NCBI RefSeq assembly: GCF_024666595.1 | Contig: NZ_CP088296.1 | Span: forward strand, 3,710,501 to 3,774,500 | Direction of reading: 5' to 3' | DNA: 64,000 bases | From: Sphingomonas sp. J315 | GTDB lineage: Bacteria; Pseudomonadota; Alphaproteobacteria; Sphingomonadales; Sphingomonadaceae | In this document: piece after piece, positions 15,635 through 27,150 of the stretch | How the letters are laid out: every line of letters begins with the position of its first letter | Numbering within the stretch: the first letter of the stretch is position 1 | Notes under the pieces: generated by a model | The model's input: only the letters and a program-made list of their open reading frames with translations | Told to the model about the DNA's origin: nothing | Databases searched by the model: none | Made by a program: the position numbers and the translations under genes

Positions 15635-18600
15635 TCAGCGCTGGTCGTCGCGCCGCCCTTTGGCGATCCCCGCGACAACATCCTGGGCGTTCTCGGGCTG
15701 CTGCTCGTCATTCGCGACGGCGTAGAGGTAATCAGCGGTGGCGGCTGCCTGACCTGTCGGCAGACCAAGGAAATAGCCGGGGGTTTCGACTGCCGAGCGG
15801 ATCCAACGCTCCGACGGTTCCTTGCCCTCAGCCTTGCGGACAGCGTCCTCGCCGATCCGCATCAATCCCTCGAACGACCGGTAGATCGGCGCCGTGCCGA
15901 ATTCGCTGAACTGACCCGACACCTTCCGCTCGGTGACGCTGGCGACGTCACGAACGCCGGGAATGCCAGCCCACATCCCGAAGAACACCTTCCTGATCGC
16001 CCAGGCGGCCCAGCTTTCTTCATCTTGGGGCCAGTCGCCTACAAGTAGCGACGACAGGAGGGGGCCGGCAATCATCACCCACCATGCGGTCATGGCAGCC
16101 TTCTGATAGTTGCCCTTCTGGGCGTCCCGGATCATCTCGCGCTGCTGATTGTAGAGCACGCTGAAGAAGCTGTAGAACATGGTGAGGACGCGATAGCCTT
16201 CGCTGGCGTTCTGGATCGCCGCCAAGTCCTTGGGCCGCCCCGAACCCTGCGACTTCCGCACGGCCTTATCGGCGAAGGCAGCAGCGTCGGCTTCCGTCAT
16301 GCCTTCTTCGATCGCCCGCCGATAACCGCCGAGCCATGTCGGCATGGCGACCAGATACACGTCGATCATGCCGATGCCCCAGAACGCCCAAGCACGCACT
16401 CGGTCGAGCGGCGAGGAAGATCCCTCCATGTCACGGAAAGCGGCGGCGATGTCGCGATCGAAGTCGTGAGCGCGGCGAGCCAATTCCGGCGAGCGGGCGA
16501 ATACGAAATCTCGCGCAGCGCCGCCACCGGAGGCCGCTTCCCCCATGCCGCGGGCGAGCCACTTCGCTCCGACCTGATTAGCCGAGTTCGGCAATCCGCC
16601 GACCTGCGCCACCATCGTTGTCATGCGGAATCCCAGGCCCACCAGCGTGGCATTGACGCGAAACTTCCGCAGAACCTGATCGAGGGCACGGATCGACGAT
16701 GTGTCCATGGCTGCCTCGTTCACCTGACCCCGCAGCCAGTGCTTAATCTGGGCGTGGTATTCCGGGCCGAGCTTGCGATCGATCATGGCTCGGACGCGGC
16801 GATCGTCCGTGAACTTGAGGACGTCGCGGATCCAGGCACCGTATGCGATGCGGGTCGTCACTCGCCTGACGTGATTGAACAGCACCGGCTCAAGGGCGAG
16901 CATGAGCGGGGCCGCATATTCAGTCCGCTCGATCGTGTGCCCCTTTGGCGTGGAAACCGCCCGGCCCATCTGCCCGAGCAACTTGGCGGCATCGTCTTGG
17001 TAGTTGTCGGCAGCCCGGCTGGAGCGAGCGGGGTCGTAGACGATGGGGTAATAGGCACCCTCGATCTCGCCGAACGGCGTCTGGACGCGGCGCGGCTCGA
17101 CCCGCTCGGGCACGACCCCGGTGATAGCGCGCTCTGCCCGCTCGATCTCTGGCCAGAGCGAGCCGATCTGGCGCCAGACAGCCTGCACGAACTGCCAATC
17201 TTCGGCGTTGAGCTCGCGGGCCAGCACAGCCTCAACCTTCTCGCGGCTCCATTGCAGGTCCGGCATCTGCCTGAAGGCGAGGCTTTCACCCCGCACCATC
17301 TTATCGAAGTTGGAGTCCGTCCCCGTATTCAGGGCTACGGCGAGCAGGTCCGACCGGGAATAGATGCCAGGCAAAATCTCCATGGTCTCCGGGTTGATCT
17401 CCACGAATTCGGGCACCGTCACGCGCTCCGCCATGCGGCGCTGCTGCTCGGGTGGCATATCGTTGTAAAGGCGGGCGAGGGGGGGCGAGCACGTCCTCGC
17501 TTAGCTGCGCCTGGTGGTTGGCGGCTTCGGTCGAGCCCTGCACCAACAGGCGGTTCATCACGCCATTGGGGTCACCGTTGTCGAGATCGTCGGCCAGGAA
17601 CTCCATCTTGACCATCATCGCACCGAAATCGCGTGCGAACGCCTTGGCACGTCCCAACTTCGTGCGGCGCTCATTGCGGTGGGCGGTGAACTGGCGCTCG
17701 GGCAGGGCTTCAGCTGTCGCCAAGAAGTCCTCGACCGTCTCGTCGAAGTCACGCTCTTCCTGCGCAAGGATCAGCTTCTTCTTCACCCGGCCCAGGTGCG
17801 CGATCGACGCGATTGTGTCGTCAAGCGCCATCAGGTCATCGACGGTCAGCTTGGTGAAGTTGACGGTGTTGGCATCGCGCAAGCGGGCAGGGACGTGGAC
17901 TTCCTCGCCAGCAGCTTCTTTGGCCGCCACCCAAGCGCTGAACGACTCGCGCTCGGCAAGCTCACGTGCCGTGCGAGGTCGCATGTCATAGGCTTCGAGC
18001 AGATCGTGAATGTGGTCCAGATATTCCTGATCCATCGATGGCTGCGACTTGGCGCTGGCCAACCGGCCGAGACGCTTCACGATGCGGTCGACACTGTCCT
18101 TCGCGTCCTTCGCGGCGCGGAACAGCGCATTGCTAAGCATCTGCTGCTGCTTGGCGCGAAACGCCGCCTCGGCATCGCCGGCAAGGATCGCCTTCTCGGC
18201 CTCACGCCCGGCTTTCGCTTCGGCGCGCTGGTGGCGGGCGATGGCAGCGCCGGTCGCCTGCTCGCCGATCATCCCTTCGCGAACGGTTCGCTCCGCCCAT
18301 TCTCGAGCTAACTTCCACGGCGTCGGTGCTTGTCCGACCTTGCGGCCCAACGCGCCGAGTTCGGATGCGATGACGGTTGCCCGGGTGTCATTGTGGATCG
18401 CGGCGAGAGCCTCTTCCTCAATCGATCCATCGGTCAGCGCATCCCCATGGCGCTCGCGCATAATGCTGTCTGCTTCAGCATCGACCGCCTCGTTGAAGGC
18501 CGACCGCTTGTCGCCAACGGCGCGCAGCTCGTTCTCGCGCTGCTGAAGGCCGATCAACGTGGTGACCAACTCGCGGCCTGAAGCGAACCCGACCTGCTCG

Positions 18601-21600
18601 GCGAGTATGTCGGGATGGACGCCACCGGTCGTCGCGACCGTCGGGGGCACGCCCTTGGGGATCATCGCCAGCGCGTCTTCGCCGAACTCTTCGACCAGCG
18701 CTGTGCGGTCGAGGGCAACGCGGGTGTCGTCGCGGGCTCGAAGGAAGGCAAGCGCGCGGAACTCGGGTCGCTGCGATATGCGGGTCGCGACATCGGCGCG
18801 GACGTTGGCGCGCTGCTCTTTCCATTCCTTGGTCCGCGAGCGACGCACGGTTTCCATCGTGCGGTAGAGCAGGGCATCGAATGCATCCGTGCGCGTCTGG
18901 GCAGCCGTTCGCGAGTATGCCTCGAACTCCGCGTCGGTCATCCCGGCTTCATCGGCAGTGGTGAACAGGGCCTTCGCCTCCGCATCCTCTGCCGCTGCGG
19001 CGATTGCCTCGTCGGTCACGAGCATGCGAGCCATGACATCGCGGACATCATCCGTCAGGGGGGCGTTCAGGCGCTGGACGACCTGATAGATCCGCAACAA
19101 CCAGGCGCGGAAGGACTGGAACGCGCTCGCCAGCGCGGAGGAGGGAGACTTCCCCTCCATGAAGTAGCGCTCCATGCCGCGCGCCCAGAGTTCGTGCGCC
19201 TCGGTCGGGATAGGCCCGCCCAGTTCCATTTCATACCCGTTGACAGCAAACCACTCGCGAACTGCCTGCCACTGGGCCTTCAGGTCGTCGGGTGCGTCAG
19301 CGCGTTCAGCATCCTCCTTCAGTTCCTCGACCCACAGGTGGCCGGTCTCATGCAGCAGCGTCGACAGGTCACGGCCCTCGAATAGCCGGATGATCCTCTG
19401 CCCGTCCGCATATAGCTCTAGGCGACCCCGAGCCTCACCTTGGTCGAGCGCGCGCGTGGCGGTTTCCTGTGCCGCACCCACCACGGCGTCGATTTCCTCG
19501 CGAGTGGCGGCGTCTGGATCCACGCCCGATGTATCCAGCAGCGCACGAAGTTCGTCGGCTGCGCGAGCGGTTGCATCCTGCGTTTCACTGGCAGCTGAGC
19601 CGGACGCGTCAGCATAGACTGGCGTGCCTCGAAGTTCGCGACTGATCGCGTCCAACAGCTGTGCCGCATCTACCACGTCCGCCGACGCAGCGAGGAAGCC
19701 CGCCTCACGCGCGAGCGGTGCAAGTCTCTCCAGCGAGCCGGCCGCAGCATCATCTCGCCGCACCAACTTGCGCCGACCAGGACGCCCGCGATGCCACTTG
19801 TCGCCGCCCATGGAAGTGACATCGCCGCCCCGATCGCTGAGGCCGCCCTGCGAGGCGATCCATTCCAGAAGAGAGGGGCCGCTCGGCTTCGACGGGCGCG
19901 CGCCCCGACGCATGGCGTTGATGACGAGGTCGAGGTTGTCCGCTTTCCGGTAAGCGGCCAGAGTTTCGGGCAGCTCCTGCCGGATGGTGACGTTCGAACG
20001 GCGAAACGCATCCCATGCATCGATACCGAGGCGAGCGGCGCGCGTCGCATAACGCTGCGCCCAAAGTTCAGCATAGGCTTGTGATGCCCGCAGGTTGAAG
20101 CCGGCAGTTCGCGCCTGGCTGAGAACCTCATCATAGACTCGCCGCTCGGGCGCAGCTGCGGCGCGCTCGGCTTCGATCTGACCGGCCGCGACGCGACCCT
20201 GCTGCTCCATGATCGCGGCATACGCCTCGGCAAAGTCGTTCGCTTCCCGCTCCGACATGCCCCCTGGCGTCAGCCGAACATCAGCCTTTATGGCCTGCCA
20301 CGTCTCGGTGCCTGCAAGATGGGCGGCGACGCCCGCGAGTGGCAGCACCACGTCCCCTCCGGCCGCGCCAGCCTGCGCCAGCTGCTCGGAAAGATCAGGA
20401 GCCCAGGTCCAGTCGGCAGGCTCATACCCGTCTGACTGCATGAGCTCGCGCAGCTTCTCCGCAGGCAGGTAGACATGCTCGATCGGCCCGCCTTCGGTAT
20501 GCTGCTCGACGAACTGACGGAATGCATCGGGGTCGCGATCGCGCAGCTTGGAAGCCTCGGCCTGAGCGACCGCGGCATCCATGATGTTCGCGCCGGCGAT
20601 TCCATCGGTGGCCTGTTCGATGTCGCGTTCCACCGGGCGCAGGGCCCTGACGACGGCGCTACCGCCGCCGATGGCACCGGTCTGGATGATCACCGCAACA
20701 GCAGTGTCGATCGCCGCCTGCGGCCTGTCGGCGAGATATTGGCTCCAGGTCGCCTTGGGATTGGCGATAGCCGTGTCGACGGCATCTTGCCCCAGCGTCG
20801 CAAGCTGCTCGCCGCCCATCTCTTTCAAGGTGAACTCGCCGATAAAGCGGCCAAGTCCCTTCTTGCCGAAGCCGCCGACGAGAGTGCCGAGCGGGATTTT
20901 CTCGGTCACGGCTTCGATGCCGCCTTCAAGCACACCACCGAGCAACGCTTCGTCCGAGGTGCCGCCCCGCGTCCGATACTTGCCGTATGCACCCAGGCCG
21001 GACTGCCCACCTGCAACAGCGAGGCCGCCCCAGCCGCCTGCGGGAAGAGTCGCCAGTGTGGCCGCTAGGGCAGGGATGGCCTGGCCGGTAGAGACGAGGC
21101 CACCGTAAACTGATTGTCCGAACGAGGTGAGGTCGCGCGGCGTCGTCCCGCGAATGACATCCTGGACTTCCTCGTATTCCGCCTGAAATTTCGGAACCAG
21201 GTTCTCAAGCCCGAGCATGTCGGACAGATACAGCTTGGCGCCGATCCGCGCCTGCTGGAAGCCACCAATCGTTGCGATACCGATGCCCCGCCACCAGGTT
21301 CGTCCGGTCGTCTCGGGGCGGGCCTGCTCGACGGTTTCGCGGCGGCCGAACTCGCGGGCGCGGATGCGCTGAACCCTTTCCGCTATCGGCACATCAGCCG
21401 GGCGCCTGAGCTCGACCGGGGCCACATAGCGGGGCTTTAGATTGAGCGCGGCGTCGCCAACGCTATTCGGCCCGATCAGCGTCGAAAGGGTGCCAAGCGC
21501 CTCAAGGTCATCCTTCGATGCGGCAGCTCGACGCGGTTCACCGAACCACTCAGACAGGCGAGAATTGCCGATGATGGTCGCCGCGCCCCGCCGTCCGAAG

Positions 21601-21839
21601 GCGTCGGCCTCGACAGTGCCGAGGTTTCGTTCAACGACATCGCTCGGCAGCCCGGTCTCTCGCGCGAGTCGGTTCGCACGTGCTGCCTTGTCGGCGTCAG
21701 CCTGCCGAACGGCGAAGTAGACGCGCGCCGCGCGGTTACGTGAGTCGGTCTCGAGCGCGCCATCCAGCGGGTCACCGCTTGGGGGCGTGCTCGTCCGGGG
21801 CGCAAGATACTGGTCGAGGAGGTCGCGACGGTCGGTCAT
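15635..21839 (-). pseudogene. Large polyvalent internal virion protein with zincin motif, frameshifted
   Basis: Two overlapping frames make one protein of 2067 residues once a single base is removed. The first frame reads correctly to QLSEDVLAP, and the second continues from the same point as LARLYNDMPPEQQRR. The break is the run of seven G at 17479-17485, where six restores the frame. The protein includes a zinc-peptidase motif, LLHETGHLWVEEL, near residue 829, and a hydrophobic C-terminal part (WWVMIAGPLLSSLLVG). Very large proteins of this type follow gp14/gp15-like genes in podoviruses and are ejected with the DNA. It overlaps the upstream gene by 4 bases. Confidence 0.8.
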
Positions 21840-23995
21840 TGCCAGAACCCCGGCTGACCGCGGTGGTTGAGGTAAATCTGACCGATTTCGTCATCGCTAG
21901 GCGTTCGCCCGCGCTGCGTGCGTCGGACCGATGCGATGATCCGCTCGCGCACGCCATTCGGCATCGCCAAACCCATTCGCTGGCCCGGTGCCACGTCGTA
22001 TCGGCGCGTCTGGACTGGCGTTTCGCCATATAGCCAGCCAGGTCGGTAGGTGGTGACCGATAGGGTGGCGCTGTCGAAGGCGCGCTTGATTTCGTCGTCG
22101 GTTGGCTGGCGCTTGCCGCCCGTCACCGCCATTAGATCACGCTGCATCATGCTGAAGATGCGCATCGACGTTTCGCGGTCCTTGGGGGTGCGGGCTTTCC
22201 CACCGGTGGTGCCGAGGTCCAGGTTCAAGTCTGGCGCGTGCCGGTTGATGACGCCCCACACTCGGCTGTGGTCCAATGCTTCCGGCGAGTTGGGGTTGGC
22301 GCGGGCCTTGGCCTGCAGTGTTGCAAGCGACGCGAACTCGCCCGGCGTCATCCTCCCGCGATACATGCGCAGGTCCGTGCCCTGAAAGCGCTCGGGCTCG
22401 TTGATGGCCATGAGGTTCAGCGTAAGCGCCGTGTCGCCATCGGCCCTGACCGGCTCGGGCTGGCTATTTCTGCGAGCCATATCTTCGAGGCTCATCCGAT
22501 CGTCGGTCGAGAGCCGGGCCCTCAATTTCGAAGGAATCTGCTCGATCGAGGTGAGCCGATTGTCCGGCAGTCGATCGATGATGTCGAGCGCCTCTCGCTT
22601 GGCCTGCTCCTCGCCGCGATGGACCAGATCATCCTCTTCCCGGACCATCTGCCGCAGCTTATCCTCTGCTCGCTCAGTGCGTTCGAACGACCAGCCTTCC
22701 GCCTTGGCTCGGGCGCGAGTGGCCGCAAGCAGACCATTGAGGTCGCGGCGCTGTGGGCCTTGCCCCTGCTGACCCGTGCCCAGGATCGTGTCTGGATCCA
22801 CAGGCTTTCCGTTCTTCAGCACTTCCCAATGCAGATGAGGACCGGTCGACCGCCCGGTCATGCCGACAGTGCCAATGATCGTGTCGGGCCCGACCTGCGC
22901 GCCATCTCGAACATTCACATCGCCCAGGTGCATGTAGCGCGACACCGTTCCGTCATGATGATCGACGGTCACGATGTTCCCGCCCTTGGGACTGCGGCTC
23001 ACTTTCGCTGTGCCTGGGGCCGTCGAATAGATCGACGTGCCTTTGGGGGCCGGGATGTCGACACCGTGGTGGCTACCGTAATCTCGGCTCGCCCCATATT
23101 TTCCGCCCGCGACCGGTGAGCGGCCTACACCGCGTAGCGGATCGCTGTAGTTGGCGATCGCCCGCGATCCCGGTGCGGCGCTGCCCCAGATGCCGGCCAC
23201 ATCAGTCGCGGTCTCGCGAGCTTCCAGCGGCGCACGCATTCGGTTTCGAAGGGCGTTTTCTTCTTTCCACCCGATCTCGTCCTTGTGCGTGTCCAGATAG
23301 CCGATCGCCTTATCGAGCTGGCCACGATCGATGTATCCGTCGACTACACCGGTGTGGATCCCGGTCAGATAGCGGGTGCGCGCTGCAGTATAGTTTTCGG
23401 CCGACCAGCCCTTCCGCTTGGCAACCTCGCTCAGTTCGGTCAGGCCGGTCGCGATGAAGGCATGCTGGACGTCGGGATCGTCGGCATTGTTGATGGCCCC
23501 ATCGCTCTGGATCGTCAGCCGATCTGTCGACGTTTCGTCTCGGGCCTTCTCGGATTCGACGGCGATGTGGCGTGACGCAAGGCTGCGAAAAGCCAGCATA
23601 CGCTCGTCTGCCGCCTGTCCGAACATCTTCTGGGCCATCGGGCTGAGACCAGACGCGATCTCCTTCCGTCGCTTCTCCATCGCGCTCATGGTGGGTTCGA
23701 ACGCGTCAGCCGCAGCTTGGCCACGGCGAACGCGCAACCCCGATTCGGGATTGTCGAGCCCTTCACTCAAATCCAGCGCAAGGGTAGACTCGGCTTTCTT
23801 CGCTTCGTCCTCGGCACGGTCAACAGCAACGAGCTGGGTCGCCTTGGCGACATCACCGATGCCTTTGCCGAGTTCTTGCAGTCCTTGCGCTATGGCACCC
23901 GCGACACCGCCACCGTTATCGGCAGCACGGTAGCGCTGGCTTGGCAGCGGCTGGAGGGCAACCCCACCGCCCTGATAAGTCGGAACGCGCGCCAT
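21836..23995 (-). CDS. Phage internal virion protein with M23 peptidase domain
   Basis: The product has 719 residues from ATG 23995, which shares TAATG with the stop of the gp14-like gene. Residues 1-290 are helical. A LytM/M23 metallopeptidase domain follows at about 295-400: YGSHHGVDIPAPKG with the first zinc ligands, and TGRSTGPHLHWEV with HxH. Such domains cut peptidoglycan cross-links during DNA injection. The C-terminal part is helical and unrecognised. In the raw sequence this gene reads as fused to the gp14-like gene because of an extra C upstream. Confidence 0.85.
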   Translation of the reverse strand: MARVPTYQGGGVALQPLPSQRYRAADNGGGVAGAIAQGLQELGKGIGDVAKATQLVAVDRAEDEAKKAESTLALDLSEGLDNPESGLRVRRGQAAADAFEPTMSAMEKRRKEIASGLSPMAQKMFGQAADERMLAFRSLASRHIAVESEKARDETSTDRLTIQSDGAINNADDPDVQHAFIATGLTELSEVAKRKGWSAENYTAARTRYLTGIHTGVVDGYIDRGQLDKAIGYLDTHKDEIGWKEENALRNRMRAPLEARETATDVAGIWGSAAPGSRAIANYSDPLRGVGRSPVAGGKYGASRDYGSHHGVDIPAPKGTSIYSTAPGTAKVSRSPKGGNIVTVDHHDGTVSRYMHLGDVNVRDGAQVGPDTIIGTVGMTGRSTGPHLHWEVLKNGKPVDPDTILGTGQQGQGPQRRDLNGLLAATRARAKAEGWSFERTERAEDKLRQMVREEDDLVHRGEEQAKREALDIIDRLPDNRLTSIEQIPSKLRARLSTDDRMSLEDMARRNSQPEPVRADGDTALTLNLMAINEPERFQGTDLRMYRGRMTPGEFASLATLQAKARANPNSPEALDHSRVWGVINRHAPDLNLDLGTTGGKARTPKDRETSMRIFSMMQRDLMAVTGGKRQPTDDEIKRAFDSATLSVTTYRPGWLYGETPVQTRRYDVAPGQRMGLAMPNGVRERIIASVRRTQRGRTPSDDEIGQIYLNHRGQPGFWQ

Positions 23996-24508
23996 TACCG
24001 GGGTCGTGCCCGGAATTGCGCGTATTGCGTCGCGCCACCCAAGAGGGTGGTTCCAACCCCCGAACGCGCCAGCGACTTGCTGCCCCATGGCTTGCTGCCG
24101 GTAACCGGCCGCCTGCGCCCTGAAGTTCGCCCCCGACACCGAGAAGCCGCGCGCTTCACGATAGCTGTTCTCGTATATCGTTTCGACGTCCTCGCGCCCC
24201 AAGGCAGCCGTGTCTTCCTGAAGGCGCGCGGCACTACCGAAATCGGGATCGATGTTGTTGGCAGCCATCGCCGCGCGCTGCGCACCCTGAACCTGACCGA
24301 TCTTGCGATACTGGCGTTGCGCCTCGATCTCTCCCCGTTTGAGCGCGTCCTGTGCCGCCTCTTGCTCAAGGGCGTCGTTGCGCTCGGCGATCTGGGATTG
24401 ATACCTGGAATAGGCCGCGCCCTGCATGGCGGCCACGCCCGTGCCGATCGCAGAAACTGCCGTGGACGCAAGCATCAATGGACCAACGGCTGCGGCAGGA
24501 AGGCACAT
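23995..24508 (-). pseudogene. Podovirus gp14-like internal virion protein, frameshifted
   Basis: The gene starts MCLPAAAVGPLMLASTAVSA with an N-terminal hydrophobic stretch, then long helices (SRYQSQIAERNDALEQEAAQ), the usual look of DNA-ejectosome proteins in T7-like phages. At 24057-24061 there is a run of five C; with four, the protein ends naturally as VAGAFGVGTTLLGGATQYAQ plus a few residues and a TAA that overlaps the next ATG. As written, the frame instead runs through into the M23 gene, giving an apparent 892-residue fusion. A sequencing indel is the simplest explanation. Confidence 0.75.
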
Positions 24509-24814
24509 TCGCAAATAACTCGCGTGGTGTTCAGCAGGCCTGAACCGAGCATGTTATCGGTCGCGGAAGAGACAGCCGCACCCCACAATAGGCGCGCGTA
24601 AAAGCGCCGAGCGGATGGTGGGTGGAGCGATGCTCCGCATAACTCTGCACCATAATGGCGCTGCTACATCGATTGCTCCCTCAATCCTTCCCACAGCGCG
24701 AAGGCGGGCAGGGCTTCGGCTCGGCAATCCGCTTGTCGCGCTGGGCGCCGGCGGGCAGTTTCCACGCGCACGTGGTGAGTCCGGGCAGCTGGCATGGGAG
24801 ATTGAGGCGTGAAG
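24509..24814. other. 306-base gap with possible gene remnant
   Basis: There is no complete gene. A hairpin GGAGC-GAT-GCTCC lies near 24624. On the minus strand, 24681-24780 reads with good codon bias (TTCAWKLPAGAQRDKRIAEP) into a stop, but upstream it collides with the KAP gene. It may be the 3' remnant of a phage gene interrupted when the KAP gene was acquired. Confidence 0.35.
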
Positions 24815-27124
24815 ATGCCGGCGTGGCTGAAAGGCTTGTTTGGTCAGGACGGTGAAGCCCGGAGGGCACCTGGCCGTGACGACGGCATCGGGGCCGACGT
24901 GCCGATTCGCACCGCGAACGAGGATCGGCTGCGCCGGGCCGATTTCGCGGGCCGGATCGCCAACGTTCTATCTGAACTGAGTCTCGATGAGGGGCGGGTG
25001 TTCGCAATTCGTGGCCCCTGGGGACACGGGAAATCCTCGCTGAAGAACCTCGTCATTGAAAAGCTACGGGCTCGGAACGACGGGGCCGACTGGCTGGAAT
25101 TCAACCCTTGGCAATGGGGCGATGCCGACGCGATCGCGCGCGCATTGTTCCGGCAGGTCGCTGATAAACTAGGTGGCGGCTACTCTTCGAAGTCCGCAGC
25201 GAGAGGGGCCGCGCTCAGGCGATATGGTTCGATCCTCACCGGTAGCGGTGAACCGCTGAAGAAGGCCAGCGGCGGCAGCGCCACCATCTCATCGCTTCTT
25301 GCGAATGCCTCGATCGTCACGCTGGCAGCCGCGATCGGCCTGACGCTGCCGACCGTTGCTTTCGTCGCCGCGGCGCTGGCCGGGGCTGCAATTGTCGTTC
25401 CCTTGCTTGGCAAGGGTTTGACAGCCCTGGGTCGCGACCGCTGGTCCGAGCCACTCGATCAGATCAGGCGGTCGCTTGAGGACAGCTTGCGCTCGCTGAA
25501 CAAACCACTCGTCGTCTTCGTGGATGATATTGATCGGCTCGAGCCAGATCAGATCCGACTGCTCTTCCGGCAGATCAAGGTCAACGCGAACCTGCCCAAC
25601 ATCATCTTCGTGCTCCTGTTCCAGCCCGACATTGTCGAGGCAGCGCTCGATCCCGTCGCGAACGGGCAGGGGAGGGACTTCTTGGCCAAGATCGTTCAGG
25701 CCAATTTCGACCTGCCAGCTGTTCCAACCGCGACTGTCCACGCAGCCGTGACCCAGGAGCTGTCGCTGTTAGCCGGGGAGCACGCGACGGAAGCGAATGG
25801 CTTCGAGCAGGTCAGGTGGGGCAATGTGCTAATCGGCTGTATACAGCCGTATGTTCGGAACCTTCGGGAAGGCCGGCGCTACCTGTCGTCTGTGGCGATC
25901 CACCTGCCGCTTCACACCAGCGGCACGACATCCGAGGTGAACATCATCGACTTCTTGGCGCTTGAGGCGCTGCGCGTTTTCGAGCCGGATCTGCATGATG
26001 CGCTGTTCCACAATCGCGAGTTGCTGCTCCAAACTTCTCGGTTCGGTCGAGATGGACGCGATGCCGAGCACCGATCACGCGTGGAAAGCCTGCTTTCGAT
26101 CGTGCCTGTGGCGCGCCGCGAAACAGCGGAAGAAGCAGTGAAGCAACTTTTCCCGACGGTCGAGTGGGCGCTGGGGGGTTCGCATTATGGAGACAGCTGG
26201 CACGTCAGATGGATCGCAGAGAAGCGGGTGTGCACCTCAAGGTTCTTCCCCCGCTATTTCGAACTTCAGACACCCGAAGCCGAGATCTCGGAGAGCGAGT
26301 TCGTGGACTTCATGGCGGCAAGCGGCAATGCGTCACGGCTTGCTGAGGTCATTGCTAGGATAGAGGGGAGGGGGTTGACCCACTCGCTCGCGGCGCGGCT
26401 TGACGAGTCCGTTGAGCGTTTGCCGGTCGACACTGCTGACGTGCTGCTGCCGGCCATGTTCCGGCTTGGCCAAGGGCTGGTTGGATCCCGCCGGTCAGGC
26501 GAGCCGTTCAGTTCGCCTTGGGTGTCGGCATGGAGGGCGATTAGCTGGTTCATCCGCCGGCTGGCTCAGGAGAAGCGCGGTCCGCTCGTGTTGGAGGCTT
26601 TGCGCGCAACCGGCGCACTGTCAGTCGCTGCGATACTTATCCACCTCAACGATCCCAACGACCGCAAGGAGGATGAGCGCGACACCTTCGAGCCCGATCT
26701 GGACCAAGCGACCCTCGACGCGCTTAAGCGGGAATGGCTCGTGCAGATTGAGCAACTCGCACGATCGCCCGACGAGATGTTGGCGCACCCTGACATCGCC
26801 TCGCTCATCTATCGCTGGCGCGACTATAGCGGCGGCATGGACGCACCAGGCGGGTGGTTGGCCGAAGTGATCGAGACCGACGCTGGCTTCGGCGGCATAG
26901 CTGCCGCGTTTATGACGGTCGGGACATCGCAGGGATGGGGCGATCGGGTCGCCGCTCGATATGAAACCTTCGACAAAGAGAGCATCGACCGACTAATCGG
27001 CGTTGATGTCGTCGAGCGCAGGCTAGGTGAGATTGATGCCACCACCCTCGCGCCTGATCGTGCTCACGCCGTCGAGGTGCTGCGCACGCATCTGGAGAAA
27101 TGGAAAAGCGGGCGCGCTGAGTAG
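24815..27124 (+). CDS. KAP-family P-loop NTPase
   Basis: The protein has 769 residues. ATG 24815 is preferred over GTG 24809 because GAGG lies 7 bases before it. Walker A is GPWGHGKSS (about residues 67-75) and Walker B is VVFVDDIDRL (about 235). Between them are two transmembrane helices (IVTLAAAIGLTLPTVAFVAA and onward), the defining insertion of KAP NTPases such as F-plasmid PifA, which excludes phage T7. It is inverted relative to all surrounding virion genes, the usual position of a prophage-borne accessory gene. An anti-phage or superinfection-exclusion role is inferred. Confidence 0.88.
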   Translation: MPAWLKGLFGQDGEARRAPGRDDGIGADVPIRTANEDRLRRADFAGRIANVLSELSLDEGRVFAIRGPWGHGKSSLKNLVIEKLRARNDGADWLEFNPWQWGDADAIARALFRQVADKLGGGYSSKSAARGAALRRYGSILTGSGEPLKKASGGSATISSLLANASIVTLAAAIGLTLPTVAFVAAALAGAAIVVPLLGKGLTALGRDRWSEPLDQIRRSLEDSLRSLNKPLVVFVDDIDRLEPDQIRLLFRQIKVNANLPNIIFVLLFQPDIVEAALDPVANGQGRDFLAKIVQANFDLPAVPTATVHAAVTQELSLLAGEHATEANGFEQVRWGNVLIGCIQPYVRNLREGRRYLSSVAIHLPLHTSGTTSEVNIIDFLALEALRVFEPDLHDALFHNRELLLQTSRFGRDGRDAEHRSRVESLLSIVPVARRETAEEAVKQLFPTVEWALGGSHYGDSWHVRWIAEKRVCTSRFFPRYFELQTPEAEISESEFVDFMAASGNASRLAEVIARIEGRGLTHSLAARLDESVERLPVDTADVLLPAMFRLGQGLVGSRRSGEPFSSPWVSAWRAISWFIRRLAQEKRGPLVLEALRATGALSVAAILIHLNDPNDRKEDERDTFEPDLDQATLDALKREWLVQIEQLARSPDEMLAHPDIASLIYRWRDYSGGMDAPGGWLAEVIETDAGFGGIAAAFMTVGTSQGWGDRVAARYETFDKESIDRLIGVDVVERRLGEIDATTLAPDRAHAVEVLRTHLEKWKSGRAE

Positions 27125-27150
27125 CTCGGCCTGCTGTATGCCCGCCGACT

